Shown: in pieces, positions 6,067 through 8,598 of the stretch
Layout of the letters: each line of letters begins with the position of its first letter
Position numbering within the stretch: position 1 is the stretch's first letter
Assembly: GCA_905215465.1 (NCBI GenBank)
Contig: CAJMPT010000059.1
Coordinates: 1-8,598, forward strand
Source: an uncultured bacterium
GTDB lineage: Bacteria > Actinomycetota > Coriobacteriia > Coriobacteriales > Atopobiaceae
Direction of reading: 5' to 3'
DNA length: 8,598 nt
Position numbers and translations under genes: made by a program
The notes under the pieces: model-generated
The model's input: only the letters and a program-made list of their open reading frames with translations
Databases searched by the model: none
Told to the model about the DNA's origin: nothing

Positions 6067-7796
6067 CGGCCTGCCTCCTCGCTCGTGAGCTGGGACTCGC
6101 AGATTTCCTTGTAGACCTCGCAGCCGGCCAGGAGTTCCTCGTGGGTGCCGAGGCCTGCCACCGCCCCGCCGTCCAGGACCAGGATCTGGTCGCATGAGCG
6201 CACGGCGGCCACGCGCTGCGAGATGGTGACGACGCAGGTGCCGGCGCAGTCGCGGCGGATGGCGTGGCGCAGGGCGGCGTCGGTGGCAAAGTCGAGGGCG
6301 CTCGCGGCGTCGTCCAGGATGAGGACGGAGGGGCGGCGCACCAGGGTGCGGGCTATGGCTAGGCGCTGGCGCTGGCCGCCGGAGTAGTTGCGGCCGAACT
6401 GCTCCACGCGGGAGCCGAGGCCCTCGTCCTTGGAGGCCACCACGTCGGCGGCCTGAGCGGTCCCGACGGCGGCCATGAGGTCGTCATCTCCGGCGTCCTG
6501 GGCGCCCCAGCGCAGGTTGGAGGCTATGGTGCCGCCAAAGAGCTGGGGGTTCTGCTCCACAATGCCCACCTGTCGGCGCAGGCTTTGGCGCGTGACCGCG
6601 CGCACGTCGGCGCCGTTGACGCGGACGGTGCCGCCCGTGGCGTCGTAGAAGCGCATGAGGAGCGCCGCCAGCGTGGACTTGCCCGCTCCGGTGCCGCCGA
6701 TGACGCCCAGCGTGGCGCCTGGCATGACCTTGAGGCTCACGTGGGAGAGGGAGTCTCCGGAGGCGCCGGGGTAGGCAAAGCTCACGTCGTCTAGCTCCAC
6801 GGCGGGGGTGCCCTCGGCGGGGGAGGGGGCCTCGGCGGTGCCGTCCGCCTGCGAGGGGACGGTGGCAAAGACGTCGTTGATGCGGCGCGCGCACGCGGAG
6901 GCCTTGGAGAGCATGGTGATGAGGTTAGTGAGCTTGAGGAGCTCGATGAGCGCCTGGGACACGTAGCTCACCAGGGCCACGAGCTGGCCCTGGGTGAGGC
7001 CACCCACGTCAACCTGCAGGCCGCCCACCCACAGCAGGGCGATGAGCCCGAAGTTGACCACGGCGTAGGTGAGTGGGTTCACCACGCCAGAGATGTCGCC
7101 CGTCCCCACCTGCATGTCTCGGACGCCGCCTGCCACCTGGGCAAACGTGTCCTTCTCGGCGTCCTCCTGGCGAAAGGCGCGCAGCACGCGGGCGCCCTCG
7201 AGGTTCTCGGCGGTCTTAAGGGTGACCTCGTCCAGGCCCTGCTGGATCTTGCGGTAGCGGCCGGTGGTCACGCGCATGAAGGCCAGGATGAGCCCCACGG
7301 CCACGACGGACGAGGCCAGAAGGCACGCCGCCTCCCAGCCGTCCACCAGGAAGGCCGAGACCACCGACCCCACCAGGACGAAGGGGATGCGCAGGATGAG
7401 GCGGAAGAACATGTTGAGGCCGTCCTGGGCCTGCTGGGTGTCGTTGGTGATGCGGGTCACCAGGCTCGCGCGGCCCAGGGCGTCAACGTCCTCGCGCGGC
7501 AGGCTCAGCACGTGGCGGAAGAGGTCGTTTCTGAGGCCGGTGCCAAAGTGGCTCGCCAGCTTTGACGAGTAGTACTGCGCGATGATGGCCACCACGTAGC
7601 AGACCAGGGCAATGGCCGCCAGGATGGCGCCGTGCGACACGACGAAGCCGGCGTCGCGGTTGGCTATGCCGACGTCGATGATCTGTGCCATGACCAGGGG
7701 CGCAATGAGCTGGAGAATGGCCTCCAGCCCCTTGAACGTGGGCGCGAGCACGCACTCCAGGTAGTGTCCGCGAAGGTACCTTCTGAGCTTGAACAC
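6063..7796 (-). CDS. ABC exporter half-transporter, heterodimer subunit with a degenerate ATP site
   Basis: 577-residue first gene of the exporter operon. The transmembrane domain has helices roughly at 21-43, 53-75, 130-153, 155-175, 235-260 and 270-292; the ATPase domain is about 333-567. Motifs: Walker A GGTGAGKST (367-375), Q-loop Gln415, signature YSGGQ (471-475), Walker B VLILDD with Asp496 where the catalytic Glu is expected, and Gln527 (TISQR) where the switch His is expected. The Asp/Gln pair is known from the degenerate half of heterodimeric exporters such as TM287. It would pair with the ISAGQ signature of the partner, leaving one competent ATP site per dimer. The GTG at 7796 is chosen because GGAGG (7805-7801) lies four bases upstream and the protein then begins FKLRRYLRG. 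An in-frame ATG at 7847 would add 17 residues, but it has no ribosome binding site and lies close to the operator region. A divergent LysR gene follows across 156 bp. Confidence 0.92.
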   Translation of the reverse strand: MFKLRRYLRGHYLECVLAPTFKGLEAILQLIAPLVMAQIIDVGIANRDAGFVVSHGAILAAIALVCYVVAIIAQYYSSKLASHFGTGLRNDLFRHVLSLPREDVDALGRASLVTRITNDTQQAQDGLNMFFRLILRIPFVLVGSVVSAFLVDGWEAACLLASSVVAVGLILAFMRVTTGRYRKIQQGLDEVTLKTAENLEGARVLRAFRQEDAEKDTFAQVAGGVRDMQVGTGDISGVVNPLTYAVVNFGLIALLWVGGLQVDVGGLTQGQLVALVSYVSQALIELLKLTNLITMLSKASACARRINDVFATVPSQADGTAEAPSPAEGTPAVELDDVSFAYPGASGDSLSHVSLKVMPGATLGVIGGTGAGKSTLAALLMRFYDATGGTVRVNGADVRAVTRQSLRRQVGIVEQNPQLFGGTIASNLRWGAQDAGDDDLMAAVGTAQAADVVASKDEGLGSRVEQFGRNYSGGQRQRLAIARTLVRRPSVLILDDAASALDFATDAALRHAIRRDCAGTCVVTISQRVAAVRSCDQILVLDGGAVAGLGTHEELLAGCEVYKEICESQLTSEEAGR

Positions 7797-7800
7797 GTGA

Positions 7801-7805
7801 CCTCC
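7801..7805 (-). promoter_or_regulatory. Ribosome binding site deciding the GTG start of the first ABC exporter gene
   Basis: The minus strand reads TTGGAGG, then TCAC, then GTG at 7796. The alternative in-frame ATG at 7847 is preceded by TTTCTCGC, which has no Shine-Dalgarno character. Confidence 0.75.
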
Positions 7806-7850
7806 AATGCTTGGGACCGCCCTCAAGCCTAAACCCGTCACCGCCATGCG

Positions 7851-7866
7851 AGAAATACCAGTTTCT
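7851..7866. promoter_or_regulatory. Secondary dyad AGAAA-N6-TTTCT in the lysR/ABC control region
   Basis: AGAAA (7851-7855) and TTTCT (7862-7866) are inverted around six bases. The centre is about 25 bp from the centre of the ATAC-N7-GTAT box, a distance within the range of the two sites contacted by a LysR tetramer. On the minus strand the dyad overlaps TGGTATTTC, a weak extended -10 candidate for the ABC operon. Five-base arms can arise by chance, so confidence is low. Confidence 0.3.
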
Positions 7867-7876
7867 GCCTGCCGCT

Positions 7877-7891
7877 ATACTCTCAAAGTAT
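7877..7891. promoter_or_regulatory. LysR-type operator, perfect ATAC-N7-GTAT box
   Basis: The sequence ATACTCTCAAAGTAT contains ATAC and GTAT half-sites around seven bases, and T7878-N11-A7890 fits the general LysR motif T-N11-A. The same half-sites are known for BenM/CatM-type regulators. The box lies between the divergent lysR gene and ABC exporter operon, the classical place for a LysR protein controlling both. It overlaps TATACT (7876-7881), a five-of-six -10 match for lysR, so binding would repress lysR itself. No good -35 for lysR is visible. TTGAGA (minus, 7886-7881) inside the box could be a -35 for the ABC operon, but no good -10 lies 16-18 bp further on. Confidence 0.65.
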
Positions 7892-7895
7892 GGAT

Positions 7896-7922
7896 GAGAA
7901 AAGGGGACAGTCCCTTTTTCTC
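7896..7922. repeat. Leader hairpin of lysR, 12-bp stem with 3-base loop
   Basis: GAGAAAAGGGGA (7896-7907) pairs with TCCCTTTTTCTC (7911-7922) across the loop CAG; only 7903/7915 is a G-T pair, all others are Watson-Crick. It lies between the presumed lysR -10 (7876-7881) and the lysR ribosome binding site (7941-7949), so it would be in the lysR 5' leader. The inner GGGA/TCCC stem followed by TTTTT is terminator-like on the plus strand, and CCCC followed by TTTT gives a similar reading on the minus strand. It may be an attenuator, a weak two-way terminator, or a copy of a REP-like palindrome. I have a vague memory of similar GGGGACAGTCCC palindromes scattered in bacterial genomes and could not check it. 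Confidence 0.55.
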
Positions 7923-7952
7923 GCTCGGCCCGTCAGGGGAGAGGAGGGGCGC

Positions 7953-8598
7953 ATGAACACCCGCCAGATGGAGTACTTCGTGGCCATAGCCGAGGAGCGC
8001 CAGATCACGGCCGCCGCGGCCCGGCTGCACATCTCCCAGCCGCCCCTCTCGCGCGAGCTCGCCCGCATGGAGCGCGAGCTGGGCGTGCGCCTGGTGGTGC
8101 GCGGACCCAGGAGCGTGGAGCTCACCGAGGCCGGCAAGCTCCTCTACCGGCGCTGCCGCGAGGTGCTGGAGCTCACGGGCGCCATGGAGCGCGAGGTGGA
8201 GAGCTTCGGCTCGGGCGGCTCGGGCGTGGTCTCGCTGGGGCTGGTCAGCTCCTCGGGGGCGTCCGTGCCGTCCGACGCCATGGCCCCCTTCGTGGACGAC
8301 TACCCCAACGTGCGCTTTGACGTGCACGAGGGAAACACCTTCGAGGTCATAGACATGCTCAACCGCGGCATCGTCGAGCTTGGCTTTGTTCGCACACCCT
8401 TCGAGCGCGGGCAGCTTTCCTGCCGCTACGGCGCGCCCGTGCCCATGGCGGCCGTCATGCCGGCTCGCTTTGCCGTGGGCGAGCGGCCGGACGTGGTGAC
8501 GCTTGCCGAGCTGTCGGGCGTGCCGCTCGTGATCTACCGGCGCTACCAGGCGCTGCTTTCCGAGCGGTTCCGCCGGGCGGGGGCGAGGCTCGTGGTGG
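7953..8598 (+). CDS. LysR-family transcriptional regulator, 3' end cut off by the window
   Basis: 215 codons are visible with no stop; family members are about 290-310 residues, so roughly two thirds is present. Translation from the ATG at 7953 gives MNTRQMEYFVAIAEERQITA and a winged helix-turn-helix at about 1-60, with the recognition region AAARLHISQPPLSRELARME (21-40) typical of LysR proteins. A linker helix (about 60-88) is followed by the effector-binding domain from about 91, with GVVSLGLV at its start and the VELGFVR segment at 141-147. The start is supported by GAGGAGGGG (7941-7949) three bases upstream. It is transcribed away from the ABC exporter operon across 156 bp that include a perfect LysR box, so it probably controls that operon and itself. 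The inducer is unknown. It could instead, or also, act on genes to the right of the window. Confidence 0.93.
   Translation, partial: MNTRQMEYFVAIAEERQITAAAARLHISQPPLSRELARMERELGVRLVVRGPRSVELTEAGKLLYRRCREVLELTGAMEREVESFGSGGSGVVSLGLVSSSGASVPSDAMAPFVDDYPNVRFDVHEGNTFEVIDMLNRGIVELGFVRTPFERGQLSCRYGAPVPMAAVMPARFAVGERPDVVTLAELSGVPLVIYRRYQALLSERFRRAGARLVV

Noticed and set aside
6067..6195. 43-residue N-terminal extension of the second ABC exporter protein
   Set aside because: It overlaps the coding end of the first ABC gene; the ATG at 6066 has a good ribosome binding site and the ATGA overlap.
7797..7847. Longer start (ATG at 7847) for the first ABC exporter protein
   Set aside because: No ribosome binding site precedes that ATG, whereas GGAGG precedes the GTG at 7796. 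The extra 17 residues show no family similarity I can recognise.

Overview
The window is GC-rich bacterial DNA with dense, strongly codon-biased genes, GTG as well as ATG starts, and strong GAGGAGG-type ribosome binding sites. A gut-type anaerobic actinobacterium of the Coriobacteriia (Olsenella/Atopobium/Collinsella-like) fits best. That placement is inferred from composition and gene content; no marker gene in the window proves it.

Layout: (1) 1-312 is non-coding. It holds a tandem pair of 37-bp imperfect repeats exactly 40 bp apart and a perfect 29-bp inverted repeat just past the end of the xanthine dehydrogenase-type operon. (2) 313-4022, minus strand, is a two-gene operon for a molybdenum hydroxylase: an FAD-binding subunit, then a 952-residue protein fusing the two [2Fe-2S] domains to the molybdopterin catalytic domains. 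Stop and start codons share one base (TGATG). This is the YgfM/XdhD-like arrangement. (3) 4023-4269 is intergenic, with a candidate promoter and two CAACG/CGTTG dyads for the dehydrogenase operon and a textbook intrinsic terminator for the next operon. (4) 4270-7796, minus strand, is a two-gene operon for a heterodimeric ABC exporter, with a 4-base ATGA overlap between the genes. The first protein carries a degenerate ATP site (Asp for the catalytic Glu, Gln for the switch His); the second keeps Glu and His but has a non-canonical ISAGQ signature. (5) 7797-7952 is a divergent control region with a perfect LysR-type box (ATAC-N7-GTAT), a second dyad, and a leader hairpin. (6) 7953 to the window end, plus strand, is a LysR-family regulator cut off by the window edge.

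The genes form two functional units. The dehydrogenase would pass electrons from hydroxylation of a purine or related N-heterocycle through two [2Fe-2S] clusters to FAD. The ABC pair would export an unknown amphipathic compound or drug, probably under control of the divergent LysR protein. Nothing in the sequence links the two units beyond adjacency. I did not find a clearly new multi-gene system; the least explained parts are the non-coding structures at 84-160, 200-268, 4098-4132 and 7851-7922.
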